From: Yoonia sediminilitoris
GTDB taxonomy: Bacteria > Pseudomonadota > Alphaproteobacteria > Rhodobacterales > Rhodobacteraceae
DNA length: 64,000 nt
NCBI RefSeq assembly: GCF_003058085.1
Contig: NZ_QBUD01000001.1
Location: 620,001 to 684,000, forward strand
Direction: 5' to 3'
In this document: positions 9,294-19,635 of the stretch, in pieces
Layout of the letters: every line of letters begins with the position of its first letter
How positions within the stretch are numbered: position 1 is the first letter of the stretch
The notes under the pieces: generated by a model
Database searches by the model: none
Seen by the model: only the letters and a program-made list of their open reading frames with translations
Told to the model about the DNA's origin: nothing
Program-made: the position numbers and the translations under genes

Positions 9294-10022
9294 GTGGAAT
9301 TTCAAGGACAAACGGCCGTCATTACCGGCGCCGCCCAAGGGATAGGATTGGCGGTTGCGCGGCTGCTGGCCGAACAGGCGGTCAAAGTTGTCAGCTGGGA
9401 TGTTGACCCTGAAAATGTCGCTGCGATGGCGCAGATCGGCGGAACCGCAATCACTTGTGATATCACTGATCTGGATGCCTTGCGGGCCGCCTACGAACAA
9501 ACCTGTGCGCAAGTTGGAGTGCCAACTATTCTTGTGAACAGTGCAGGTATTGCCGGACCCAATGCCACGGTCGAAGATTACGACGTTGCTGAATGGCACA
9601 GGGTGATCGAAATCAATCTGACCGGCACATTCTATGTCAACAAGGTCTGCGTGCCGGGGATGAAGGCGCAGGGCTATGGGCGCATCCTGAATGTGGCATC
9701 TATTTCGGGCAAAGAGGGCAATCCGAACGCTTCCGCTTACTCGGCCTCCAAGGCGGGGGTCATCGGTCTTACCAAATCGCTGGGCAAGGAGTTGGCTGAC
9801 ATGGATATCGCTGTGAATTGCGTCACACCTGCGGCTGCCCGCACCCGTATATTTGATCAGATGAGTAAGGCGCATATCGACTATATGCTGTCGAAAATCC
9901 CGCGTGGCCGGTTTCTTGAGGTGCAAGAAGCCGCCCGTATGATCGTCTGGGCGGTGTCGCCGGAAAACTCATTCACGACCGGTGCGGTGTTCGACCTGTC
10001 CGGCGGCCGTGCAACATATTAG
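9294..10022 (+). CDS. SDR-family oxidoreductase
   Basis: A second 242-residue short-chain dehydrogenase with TGAAQGIG near residues 11-18, NSAGIAGP, the catalytic serine in NVASIS and the Y-S-A-S-K active site. GTG 9294 is preferred: it lies 4 bases after the previous stop and gives the usual compact N-terminus (MEFQGQTAVITG). An upstream TTG at 9276 would overlap the first SDR. It sits second in the sugar-acid operon. It resembles SDRs that oxidise sugar lactone or aldonate intermediates, but I cannot assign the substrate. A 40-base gap follows before the third SDR. Confidence 0.86.
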   Translation: MEFQGQTAVITGAAQGIGLAVARLLAEQAVKVVSWDVDPENVAAMAQIGGTAITCDITDLDALRAAYEQTCAQVGVPTILVNSAGIAGPNATVEDYDVAEWHRVIEINLTGTFYVNKVCVPGMKAQGYGRILNVASISGKEGNPNASAYSASKAGVIGLTKSLGKELADMDIAVNCVTPAAARTRIFDQMSKAHIDYMLSKIPRGRFLEVQEAARMIVWAVSPENSFTTGAVFDLSGGRATY

Positions 10023-10062
10023 ACCTTCGCGCAAGGCAAGGTCGGCAAAGAAAGGAAATACT

Positions 10063-10806
10063 ATGGGGCGACTATCAGGAAAACGCGCGCTGGTGACAGC
10101 CGCAGGTCAGGGGATTGGCCGTGCCTCGGCCCTTGCGATGGCGGCTGAAGGTGCGCATGTCTTTGCCACCGACGTCAATGCGGACGCTTTGGCTGATTTG
10201 TCGGGTGACGGGATAACAACCCTTGTGCTGGACGCGCGTGACGATGACAGCGTGGCGGAGGGGGTTGCGACAGCCCAACCTGACGTGTTGTTCAACTGTG
10301 CGGGTTTCGTGCACCACGGCACCGTTCTGGATGCCACGGATGCGGAGTGGGACTTTGCCTTTGATCTGAACGTCCGGGCGATGTTCCGCACGATCAGGGC
10401 GGCACTGCCGGGCATGCTGGAGCGCGGGGGCGGGTCCATCGTCAATATGTCCTCGGCCTGTTCGTCGATCATCGGCGCACCCAACCGCTTTATCTATGGC
10501 ACCACCAAGGCGGCCGTGATTGGCCTGACGAAATCGGTCGCAGTGGATTACATCACCAAGGGCATTCGGTGTAACTGCATTTGCCCCGGCACGGTAGAAA
10601 GCCCAAGCTGGCACGACCGCGTCAAGGCGCTGGGCGAGGAATTGGGGTCGTACGAAGAAGCACACAAACAATTTGTCGCGCGCCAGCCGATGGGCCGGGT
10701 TGCGACGGCCGAAGAAATTGCCGCGTTGGTCGTGTATCTGTCCAGCGACGAATCTGCATTTACGACCGGACAGCCGCACGTCATCGACGGCGGCTGGTCC
10801 GGCTGA
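10063..10806 (+). CDS. SDR, probable 2-keto-3-deoxy-L-fuconate dehydrogenase
   Basis: A 247-residue NAD-dependent SDR. Seen: ALVTAAGQGIGRA, FNCAGFVHHG, the catalytic serine in NMSSA, the Y-G-T-T-K active site, and a C-terminus with NCICPGTVESPS, FVARQPMGR and HVIDGGWSG. These C-terminal blocks are characteristic of 2-keto-3-deoxy-L-fuconate dehydrogenases, which oxidise the C4 hydroxyl to give the 2,4-diketo acid. The next gene encodes an FAH-type hydrolase that would cleave that product to pyruvate and lactate, which supports the call. AAAGGAAA precedes ATG 10063. The related L-rhamnonate substrate is an alternative. Confidence 0.8.
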   Translation: MGRLSGKRALVTAAGQGIGRASALAMAAEGAHVFATDVNADALADLSGDGITTLVLDARDDDSVAEGVATAQPDVLFNCAGFVHHGTVLDATDAEWDFAFDLNVRAMFRTIRAALPGMLERGGGSIVNMSSACSSIIGAPNRFIYGTTKAAVIGLTKSVAVDYITKGIRCNCICPGTVESPSWHDRVKALGEELGSYEEAHKQFVARQPMGRVATAEEIAALVVYLSSDESAFTTGQPHVIDGGWSG

Positions 10807-10822
10807 CTTAGGGGAGAAGAAC

Positions 10823-11671
10823 ATGAAATTGCTGCGATATGGTGAAACGGGTTCCGAAAAGCCCGGCATGCTGGACGCTGACGGCAATCTGCGCGACCTT
10901 TCAGGCATTGTGGATGACATTTCGGGTGATGTGCTGTCTGACGCAGGGCTGGACAAGCTGCGCGCGGTTGATCCGGCGAGCCTGCCTTTGGTGGAAGGCA
11001 ATCCGCGCCTTGGCCCTTGCGTCGGGGGCATCGGCAAATTCTGCTGCATCGGTCTGAACTACTCCGACCATGCCGCTGAAACCGGTGCCAAGATCCCCGA
11101 CCATCCGATTCTCTTTATGAAAGCGAATTCCGCCATCGTAGGCCCTAATGACACGGTGATGATGCCGCGCGGATCAACCAACACCGATTGGGAGGTTGAA
11201 CTGGGCGTCGTCATAGGTACTGCCGCCAAATATGTCAGTGCCGAAAACGCGCTTGACCATGTGGCGGGCTACTGCGTGATCAACGACGTGTCCGAACGGC
11301 ATTTCCAGACCCAGCTGTCCGGCAACTGGACCAAGGGCAAAAGCTGCGACACCTTTGGCCCTACCGGCCCTTGGCTGGTCACGCGGGACGAGGTTGCAGA
11401 CCCGCAAAAGCTGGCGATGCATCTGGATGTGAACGGCAAGCGGATGCAGACAGGCAATACCAACACGATGATTTTCACCGTCGCGCAGATCATCGAACAT
11501 CTGTCAGGGCTGTTCACCCTGCAGCCCGGAGACGTGATCTCGACCGGAACACCGCCGGGCGTTGGCATGGGGATGAAACCAAACCCCGTCTATCTGAAAA
11601 AGGGTGACGTGATGGAACTGTCGATTGAAGGCCTTGGCCAGCAACGCCAGACAGTCGGGCAGGACGCATGA
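10823..11671 (+). CDS. Fumarylacetoacetate hydrolase-family, probable 2,4-diketo-3-deoxy-L-fuconate hydrolase
   Basis: A 282-residue FAH-fold hydrolase that would split a 2,4-diketo sugar acid into pyruvate and a three-carbon acid. Seen: IGLNYSDHAAE with the catalytic histidine, the metal-binding DWEVELGVVIG, the block GYCVINDVSERHFQ, WTKGKSCDTFGPTGPW and the C-terminal GDVISTGTPPGVG. GGGGAGAA precedes ATG 10823. It follows the keto-deoxy-fuconate dehydrogenase-type SDR by 16 bases and its TGA overlaps the next gene in ATGA. Ureidoglycolate lyase is the frequent transferred annotation for such proteins, but the neighbours favour sugar-acid breakdown. Confidence 0.82.
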   Translation: MKLLRYGETGSEKPGMLDADGNLRDLSGIVDDISGDVLSDAGLDKLRAVDPASLPLVEGNPRLGPCVGGIGKFCCIGLNYSDHAAETGAKIPDHPILFMKANSAIVGPNDTVMMPRGSTNTDWEVELGVVIGTAAKYVSAENALDHVAGYCVINDVSERHFQTQLSGNWTKGKSCDTFGPTGPWLVTRDEVADPQKLAMHLDVNGKRMQTGNTNTMIFTVAQIIEHLSGLFTLQPGDVISTGTPPGVGMGMKPNPVYLKKGDVMELSIEGLGQQRQTVGQDA

Positions 11672-12633
11672 TGGCAGATAAACCCAACCTTCTGGTGATT
11701 GGTGGTGCCATGTCTGCGCCGATGCGCGACGCATTGGCAGAGGTTTTCACGATCCACAAACTGTTCGACCAGGACGACCAACAGGCATGGCTGACCGCCA
11801 ACGGTGCCGACATGCCGTCCGTGCTGACTGATGGCCACTGGGGTGTGCGGCCCGAGATCATGAAACACTTGCCAAACGTCAAGATGATTTCTTGCTACGG
11901 TGTCGGCTATGACAATATCGACGCGGCCGATTGTGCCGCGCGCGGTATCATGGTGACGCACACGCCCAACGTTCTGAACGCCGAAGTGGCCAATACGGCC
12001 CTTCTGTTATGGCTTGCCACCAGCCGACGTCTGGTGCGTGATGATCGCTTCGTGCGCAGTGGCGGATGGCTGAAAGGCTCCGCCCCGCTGACCCATTCGG
12101 TTGATGATCGCAAAGTCGGTATTCTGGGTCTTGGCCGGATCGGCGAGGAATTGGCGCGGCGGCTGGCAGTTTTCAATGCCGATATCAGCTACCACACCCG
12201 CAACAAGAAACCTGAGTCACCTTATCGCTACTACCCGTCGCTGGTCGATCTGGCGCGTGACGTTGAGGTGCTGTTCTGCATCACACCCGGCGGTGCGACG
12301 ACCCATCATCTGGTCAACCGCGAAGTCATGGATGCGCTGGGCCCCGATGGCACCCTGATCAACGTGGGACGTGGTCCGGTCGTGGATGAGGCTGAAATGG
12401 TCAAGGCCCTGCAGGACGGCCGCCTTGGCAACGCCGGACTGGATGTCTTTGAAGAAGAACCAAAGGTGCCAGAGGCATTGTTCGACATGGATCAGGTGAC
12501 GCTGTTGCCACATGTCGGCAGTGCCACGATCGAGACGCGCAAGGCGATGGGTGATCTGGCGGTCAACAACCTGCTGCAATTCCAGCGCGAGGGCACCGTG
12601 ATCAGCCCCGTGCCGGAGTGTCAGGAAAGCTGA
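11668..12633 (+). CDS. D-isomer-specific 2-hydroxyacid dehydrogenase
   Basis: A 321-residue NAD(P)-dependent dehydrogenase acting on D-2-hydroxy acids such as glyoxylate/glycolate or hydroxypyruvate/glycerate. Seen: GILGLGRIGEELARR as the Rossmann fingerprint, NVGRGPVVDE with the catalytic arginine region, a conserved glutamate in GLDVFEEEP and the catalytic histidine in LLPHVGSAT. The start overlaps the FAH gene stop by four bases (ATGA), so it is the last gene of the sugar-acid operon. It may reduce a two- or three-carbon product of the pathway (inference). The convergent alkD gene ends just 2 bases away, leaving no room for a separate terminator. Confidence 0.88.
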   Translation: MMADKPNLLVIGGAMSAPMRDALAEVFTIHKLFDQDDQQAWLTANGADMPSVLTDGHWGVRPEIMKHLPNVKMISCYGVGYDNIDAADCAARGIMVTHTPNVLNAEVANTALLLWLATSRRLVRDDRFVRSGGWLKGSAPLTHSVDDRKVGILGLGRIGEELARRLAVFNADISYHTRNKKPESPYRYYPSLVDLARDVEVLFCITPGGATTHHLVNREVMDALGPDGTLINVGRGPVVDEAEMVKALQDGRLGNAGLDVFEEEPKVPEALFDMDQVTLLPHVGSATIETRKAMGDLAVNNLLQFQREGTVISPVPECQES

Positions 12634-12635
12634 GG

Positions 12636-13345
12636 TCAGAGCGGGGACAGCTTGCGCCCCGCTTCCTTGACCGCAAAGGGCTTCATCTGGTCGGCGTGTG
12701 CACCGAGAAAGGCGCGCACGCGGTCCGGGTCATGCTTGGACAGGTCGCGCAGCCACCACCCCACGGCCTTCTGGATAAACCAGTCATGATCCGTCACATA
12801 TCCGGCGGCCCACCCCAGAATGCGGTCGCGGGCGGCCAGTTCTTCTGGTTTGGGGTTGTTCTGCTTGGTCCAGGGCAGGGTCATTACAAGGGCGGCGCGC
12901 CTGGTCCACATGTGGTCCGATGTCGTCCATGTCTCAACTGTGTCCAGACGGGTAGGGTCCGCAACCAATCGCTTCTGCCCGGCGATGCTGGCATGGTCGG
13001 CAATGGCCCATGCATCGAAACTGGGCACCCATTCACAAATCAAATCCCATGCGCCACTGTCATCGGGTCTGATCCTGGCCTGGGTCAGCAGTTTTGCAGC
13101 GGCGATGCGCCCTTCGTGAATGTTGCTTTTCCAAAGGCCCCGCGCCAAGGCAAGGCGCTGGTCAAGATCGACCGCAGCGCGCCAGTCTTTCACCAACGCG
13201 TCAATTGCCGGATTGGCAACGCCCAGATAGGGGCGGTCAACCTTGTGGTAGCGGTGCATTTCGGCCGCCTTGGCCGGATCACCGAGCGCGCGCAGGGCTG
13301 CAATCGCCTTGGCTGGCGTCATGGGCTGCTTTTTGTCATCGGTCA

Positions 13346-13346
<1 letters not shown>
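12636..13346 (-). CDS. DNA alkylation repair protein (AlkD-like)
   Basis: A 236-residue all-helical HEAT-repeat protein of the DNA alkylation repair (AlkD/AlkC-like) family, expected to excise alkylated bases from DNA. Family patterns visible: ALGDPAKAAEMHRYHKVDRPYLGVANP near the start, LARGLWKSNIHEGR, and WTTSDHMWTRRAALV followed by DHDWFIQKAVGWWLRDLSKHDP. Its start overlaps the glmS stop by one base (TAATG), so translation is coupled to glmS. Coupling of a repair gene with an amino-sugar enzyme is most likely positional rather than functional. Confidence 0.88.
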
Positions 13347-15169
<1,823 letters not shown>

Positions 15170-15172
15170 AAA

Positions 15173-16516
15173 TCAGTTTCCCTTTGCCTTTTTGGCACGC
15201 AATTTCTCAAATAATTTCACGGCAAGACTTGCCTTATTCTCTTGTGGGGCGCGTCCGATGGCCAAATCGCCATCAGGCACTTCGCGGGTGACGACGGTCC
15301 CGCTGGCCGTCATGGCCTCATGGCCGACACGCACTGGCGCGACCAGCATTGTGTTCGAGCCGATAAAGGCATCTGACCCGATCACCGTTTGATGTTTGAA
15401 AACCCCATCGTAGTTGCAGGTGATCGTGCCTGCTCCGATATTGGACCGGGCGCCGACCTGTGCATCGCCGATATAGGACAGGTGGTTCACCTTTGCCCCT
15501 TCAGCGATCTGGGCGTTTTTTACCTCAACGAAATTCCCGATTTTCACATCTTCGGATAGTTCGGCACCGGGGCGCAGGCGGGCGTAGGGGCCAATGACCC
15601 CACCGCGCGCCACGTGGCATCCTTCAAGGTGGGAAAAGGCCCGGATGGTGGCGCCGCTTTCAACCGTCACGCCGGGTCCAAAAACCACATTGGGTTCGAT
15701 GATCGTATCGCGCCCGATCACGGTATCATGGGCGAAATAGACGGTTTCAGGCGCGGACAGGGTGACGCCATTTTCCATCGCCTCGGCGCGTGCCTTGGCC
15801 TGAAACTGCGCCTCTGCCTGGGCCAGTTGCGCACGCGAGTTGACGCCAAGCGTTTCAGCCTCGTCGCAGCGCACGACGGTCGCGCTCAGGCCGTTGTTGC
15901 GCGCGATGCCGATGATATCGGTCAGGTAGTACTCACCCGCCGCGTTGTTATTGTCGACAGCATCAATCAGCGCAAAAAGCGACCGGGCGTTCGCCGCGAT
16001 AACACCACTATTACAAAGCGTTACGGCACGTTCATCTTCGGTCGCATCCTTGAACTCAACGATCCGGTCAAGCTGGTCATCTTTCATGATCAGGCGGCCA
16101 TAACGCCCCGGATCGGCGGCTTCAAACCCCAACACAACAATATCATGGGTCAGGCGAGCCGCACTCATCGCGGCGAGCGTTTCGGGGCTTATAAACGGCG
16201 TGTCTGCATAAAGGACGATGGCGTCGCCATCGAAGCCGTCCAGGGCGCTACGCGCCTGTGCCACGGCATGAGCGGTGCCAAGCTGTTCGGCTTGCAGTGC
16301 GATCATAGCGTCAGCGTCATAGGCCTTGGCGGCCTTTTCAACCGCTACTGCCCCGTGACCGGCCACGATGATCGTATGGTCGGGGTTCAGGGCACCACCG
16401 GATTTCATCGCATGCACCAGCATTGGCGCGCCTGCGATCTGGTGCAGCACCTTTGGCAGGTCCGAATTCATGCGCGTGCCCATGCCTGCGCCAAGGATGA
16501 TCAGTGCCGTGTCCAT
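15173..16516 (-). CDS. glmU: Bifunctional UDP-GlcNAc pyrophosphorylase / glucosamine-1-P acetyltransferase
   Basis: Acetylates glucosamine-1-phosphate and couples it to UTP, making UDP-GlcNAc in the cytoplasm. The pyrophosphorylase domain starts with LGAGMGTRMNSDLPKVLH; the C-terminal half is a left-handed beta-helix with IGPYARLRPGAEL, GNFVEVKNA, and NHLSYIGDAQVG...GAGTITCNYDG. ATG 16516 gives 447 residues, normal for the family; an upstream ATG at 16561 would add 15 residues that do not fit. It has only a weak ribosome site. The gene is divergent from gph. Confidence 0.97.
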   Translation of the reverse strand: MDTALIILGAGMGTRMNSDLPKVLHQIAGAPMLVHAMKSGGALNPDHTIIVAGHGAVAVEKAAKAYDADAMIALQAEQLGTAHAVAQARSALDGFDGDAIVLYADTPFISPETLAAMSAARLTHDIVVLGFEAADPGRYGRLIMKDDQLDRIVEFKDATEDERAVTLCNSGVIAANARSLFALIDAVDNNNAAGEYYLTDIIGIARNNGLSATVVRCDEAETLGVNSRAQLAQAEAQFQAKARAEAMENGVTLSAPETVYFAHDTVIGRDTIIEPNVVFGPGVTVESGATIRAFSHLEGCHVARGGVIGPYARLRPGAELSEDVKIGNFVEVKNAQIAEGAKVNHLSYIGDAQVGARSNIGAGTITCNYDGVFKHQTVIGSDAFIGSNTMLVAPVRVGHEAMTASGTVVTREVPDGDLAIGRAPQENKASLAVKLFEKLRAKKAKGN

Positions 16517-16632
16517 TGCTGCCCCGTGTTTTGCTGTTCCGCGTTCTACCCATGTTTGCAATTATCACAAGGGCAGGGGCTTCACATCACCTTACGCTTC
16601 GTTACAGAAAGGGGGCGGACAAAGGAGCAATC

Positions 16633-17295
16633 ATGCGCACAGTTATCTTCGATCTTGACGGCACGCTGGCCGATACCAGCGGCGATCTGGTGGCGGCGGC
16701 CAATCATTGCTTTCGCGGGCTGGGCCTCGGCGATCTGTTGGATGCGCAGCGTGATGCCGCAACAGCCTTGCGCGGCGGGCGCGCCATGCTGCGACTCGGG
16801 TTTTCGCGCGTTACCGGATTTGAAGAAGACGAGGTTGATCGCCAGTACCCCGTTTTGCTGGCCGCCTATGCCGAGGACATTCACACACATACCACGCTTT
16901 ACCCCGGTGCGATGGACGCGGTCGAGCAACTGCGGTCGAATGGCTACGCTGTGGGAATTGCGACCAACAAGCCGGAAGGGCTGGCCGAGGCGTTAATGAC
17001 AAGCCTTGGCGTGCGCGACGTTTTCGGGTCGCTGATCGGGGCGGATACGCTGCCTGTGCGCAAGCCCGACCCGGAACATCATTTCGAGGCGGTGCGCCGC
17101 GCGGGTGGCGACCCACAACGCTCGCTTTTGGTGGGTGATACCGCCACCGACCGCGATACATCGCGCAACGCAGGGGTCCCGTCTGTCCTTGTCACCTTTG
17201 GCCCCGGTCGCGATGATGTGCTTGCCCTTGATCCCGAAGCCACGATCAACCACTACACAGAGCTTGGCCCCGTTGTAACACGTCTGATAGGCTGA
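16633..17295 (+). CDS. gph: HAD-family phosphatase, probable phosphoglycolate phosphatase
   Basis: A 220-residue haloacid-dehalogenase-family phosphatase. The nucleophile motif FDLDGTLADTSGDL is at 6-19, motif II serine/threonine is in GIATNKPEGLAEAL, and the GVRDVFGSLIGADTLPVRKPDP and LLVGDTATDRDTSRNAG blocks carry the motif III lysine and motif IV aspartates. These patterns match phosphoglycolate phosphatases, which salvage 2-phosphoglycolate. AAAGGAG precedes ATG 16633. It is divergent from glmU and lies 43 bases before the DegT aminotransferase gene. Confidence 0.88.
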   Translation: MRTVIFDLDGTLADTSGDLVAAANHCFRGLGLGDLLDAQRDAATALRGGRAMLRLGFSRVTGFEEDEVDRQYPVLLAAYAEDIHTHTTLYPGAMDAVEQLRSNGYAVGIATNKPEGLAEALMTSLGVRDVFGSLIGADTLPVRKPDPEHHFEAVRRAGGDPQRSLLVGDTATDRDTSRNAGVPSVLVTFGPGRDDVLALDPEATINHYTELGPVVTRLIG

Positions 17296-17338
17296 ATTTC
17301 CTATTGACCGCGCCTGCTGTGCGCCACAGAGTTCCACA

Positions 17339-18547
17339 ATGACAGAAAATTTCACCGGCAGTTTCACCCAGCAAGAACCGATCCCCGATGCCGCCATTGC
17401 AGCAGCAAATGCGGTGATGCGGCATGGTCGTTTGCATCGCTATAACACCGTGAATGGCGAGGTGGCCGAGGCCGCGCTTTTGGAAGAAGAATTCGCCGCA
17501 TCTGTCGGCGCGAAATATTGTCTGGCCGTTGCGTCGGGTGGCTATGCGATGACGACGGCCTTGCGCGCCTGTGGCGTGGGGCATGGTGACGCCGTGCTGA
17601 CCAATGCCTTTACGCTGGCCCCGGTGCCCGGCGCCATTGCGGCAGTCGGCGCGACCCCGGTGTTTGTGGGGGTCACGCCCGATCTGGTGATTGATCTGGA
17701 TGATCTGGCCGCCAAGCTGGATCAGGCAAACGTGCTGCTGCTTAGCCACATGCGCGGCCATATCTGCGATATGGACCGGCTGATGGCCTTGTGCGAGGGG
17801 TCAGGCGTGACCGTGATCGAGGATTGCGCGCACACTATGGGCGCTGCGTGGGATGGCGTGCCCAGCGGGCGCTGGGGCAGGTTCGGTTGTTATTCCACCC
17901 AGACCTATAAGCATGTGAACTCTGGCGAAGGTGGCCTGCTCGTCAGCGACGATACCGAAGGGATGGCCCGCGCTATCATGCTGTCGGGCAGCTATATGCT
18001 GTTTGACCGGCACCGCGCCGCCCCCCCGCCCGAGACATTCGCGCAACTGAAATACGAGACCCCGAATATTTCCGGCCGGATGGACAATCTGCGGGCCGCG
18101 ATCCTGCGCCCGCAATTGCGCGACCTGAAAACCCAATGCGCGCGCTGGAACGCGCTGTATCATGCGGTCGAGGACGGCCTGCGCGATGTGCCGGGGCTTT
18201 CGTTGATTGCGCGCCCAGACAAAGAACAATTCGTTGCCTCGTCATTTCAATTCCTCTTGCTGGATTGGTCACCCACGGCGGTTGCCGATGTGATCGCCCG
18301 TTGCCATGCGCGCGGGGTCGAGCTGAAATGGTTCGGGGGCGCGGAACCGAGCGGGTTCACGTCACGCTACGACAGTTGGCGCTATGCCCCGTCAGAGCGC
18401 ATGCCCGCGTCAGATCGGGTGCTGGCCGGTGTCATCGACATGCGCTTGCCTTTGACATTCAGTCTGGATGACTGCGCCCAAATCGGGCGGATTATTCGAG
18501 CTGAGGTGGGCGCAGTGTTTCAGGGTGCGACGGCCGTGGCCACCTGA
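17339..18547 (+). CDS. DegT/DnrJ/EryC1/StrS-family PLP aminotransferase
   Basis: A 402-residue PLP-dependent aminotransferase of the sugar-nucleotide type, normally acting on keto-sugars for surface polysaccharides or antibiotics. Seen: an N-terminal substrate-binding region, the PLP-contacting block VIEDCAHTMGAAWDG and the lysine that would form the internal aldimine in TYKHVNSGEGG. The chain then continues through NISGRMDNLRAAILRPQL. No other polysaccharide genes lie beside it, so its acceptor is not known. A 44-base stretch encoding the KHVNSGEGG region recurs, diverged, at 19591-19634. Confidence 0.88.
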   Translation: MTENFTGSFTQQEPIPDAAIAAANAVMRHGRLHRYNTVNGEVAEAALLEEEFAASVGAKYCLAVASGGYAMTTALRACGVGHGDAVLTNAFTLAPVPGAIAAVGATPVFVGVTPDLVIDLDDLAAKLDQANVLLLSHMRGHICDMDRLMALCEGSGVTVIEDCAHTMGAAWDGVPSGRWGRFGCYSTQTYKHVNSGEGGLLVSDDTEGMARAIMLSGSYMLFDRHRAAPPPETFAQLKYETPNISGRMDNLRAAILRPQLRDLKTQCARWNALYHAVEDGLRDVPGLSLIARPDKEQFVASSFQFLLLDWSPTAVADVIARCHARGVELKWFGGAEPSGFTSRYDSWRYAPSERMPASDRVLAGVIDMRLPLTFSLDDCAQIGRIIRAEVGAVFQGATAVAT

Positions 18548-18728
18548 CGCCTCAGACCCCGGGCGGGTACGGTCGGCGCAACTGCAAGAGCTTCAACAAA
18601 ACAAGCACGCCCAACGGCGGCGCTTGAGAGGGCCGTGACAAAAATCAATTCGAATCGGCACAGAGTCGTGCAGGCTAGGGACATGTACCAATGACATCGT
18701 CAAACCGCTTTGCGACGAAGCCGGAAAG
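18548..18728. other. Intergenic region without a recognised element
   Basis: About 180 bases separate the aminotransferase from the VPLPA-CTERM gene. I see no convincing promoter, RNA or terminator; a small open frame on the minus strand crossing here shows no protein-like features. Confidence 0.4.
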
Positions 18729-19586
18729 ATGGTTGCCAGCAAAGCCCTATTGCAGGAGAAATCAGCCTTGCCCCTCTCTATACTGGATGCTTTGACAAGC
18801 GGCTTGCCGGGTTTCACATGGCCGAAATCGGTCGCGCTTGCGCTGCCGCTTTTGATGACACCCGTCTTTGTTGACAGGGCAGAGGCCGTGCCGATCCGGT
18901 TTGGCGTGGCGTCAATCTTTGACACACGCGGCAGTGGGAACGCCACCATTCGATTTCTTGATGGCACAACGATCATTGACCCTTTTGCCATCGTCGAACT
19001 GGACGTTGGTGACGGGATTCAGGTGGACATTGCAGCGAATTCGCTGGTCGATATTGAGTATGATTTCCCCGGTGTCACCCGAAGCGACAGTGACTCTGCG
19101 CGTTCGCAAGTGCTCTTGCTCTCCCTGAACGATAACTATCGCGTAAGCTATGAATTGGATTTCTTCAGCGAAGTCAGGGGGTTTGTTGACGTCGATGGCG
19201 GCACTTCGCGACCCAACGGATCGTTCGCCGCATCAAGTGACCTGCTCCTGAATGACCGGTCGGTCTTTCTGCCCGAAACACTGGACATTTTACAAGGCCA
19301 GACCGGCAATGGTCGCAGGTCCGATATCGATACGATTGAAGAGATACGCACATACCCGCGGTTTCCGCGGCAGGATTTCTTCTTGGATGCCAGTGTCGCG
19401 ACATCCGCTTATGGCGACGCCCCGACTTTCCGCGATGATGTCCTTGCATCCAGCAACGCCCGCCTGTCCTACGAGATTCGCGTGACTGCGATAGAACCCA
19501 TTCCGTTGCCCGCTGGGCTATTGCTCTTGCCTACGGCATTGCTAATGCTTGCAATAGGGCGCCGCAAACGGCGAATTGCACTCTGA
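18729..19586 (+). CDS. VPLPA-CTERM sorting-domain protein
   Basis: A secreted protein of 285 residues with a C-terminal VPLPA-CTERM-type sorting signal. A hydrophobic signal peptide ends near residue 53 (cleavage after AEA), and the last about 30 residues read IPLPAGLLLLPTALLML then IGRRKRR: the IPLPA motif, a membrane segment and a basic tail. Such proteins are processed by an exosortase-like system and displayed or released with exopolysaccharide. The body is otherwise unique to me. TTG 18768, with AGGAG 9 bases ahead, is a good alternative start. A decayed, similar-type gene lies beyond on the other strand. Confidence 0.75.
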   Translation: MVASKALLQEKSALPLSILDALTSGLPGFTWPKSVALALPLLMTPVFVDRAEAVPIRFGVASIFDTRGSGNATIRFLDGTTIIDPFAIVELDVGDGIQVDIAANSLVDIEYDFPGVTRSDSDSARSQVLLLSLNDNYRVSYELDFFSEVRGFVDVDGGTSRPNGSFAASSDLLLNDRSVFLPETLDILQGQTGNGRRSDIDTIEEIRTYPRFPRQDFFLDASVATSAYGDAPTFRDDVLASSNARLSYEIRVTAIEPIPLPAGLLLLPTALLMLAIGRRKRRIAL

Positions 19587-19590
19587 CCCG

Positions 19591-19634
19591 TAAGCATGTG
19601 AAGTCTGGCAAAGGTGGTCTGCTGGTCAGTGTCG
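19591..19634 (+). repeat. Diverged 44-bp fragment of a DegT-type aminotransferase gene
   Basis: Bases 19591-19634 match 17908-17951 inside the DegT gene at 38 of 44 positions, including a 12-base exact run TAAGCATGTGAA. Most of the differences are at third codon positions, so the fragment derives from coding sequence (KHV-SG-GGLLVS). It lies between the VPLPA-CTERM gene and a pseudogene and cannot be functional. Confidence 0.7.
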
Positions 19635-19635
19635 T

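Noticed and set aside
15614..16996. A 460-codon plus-strand frame over glmU and gph
   Set aside because: It runs antisense to glmU and out of frame through gph, both firmly identified.
18593..18991. A 132-codon minus-strand frame overlapping the VPLPA-CTERM gene start
   Set aside because: Antisense to the signal-peptide region and without domain features.
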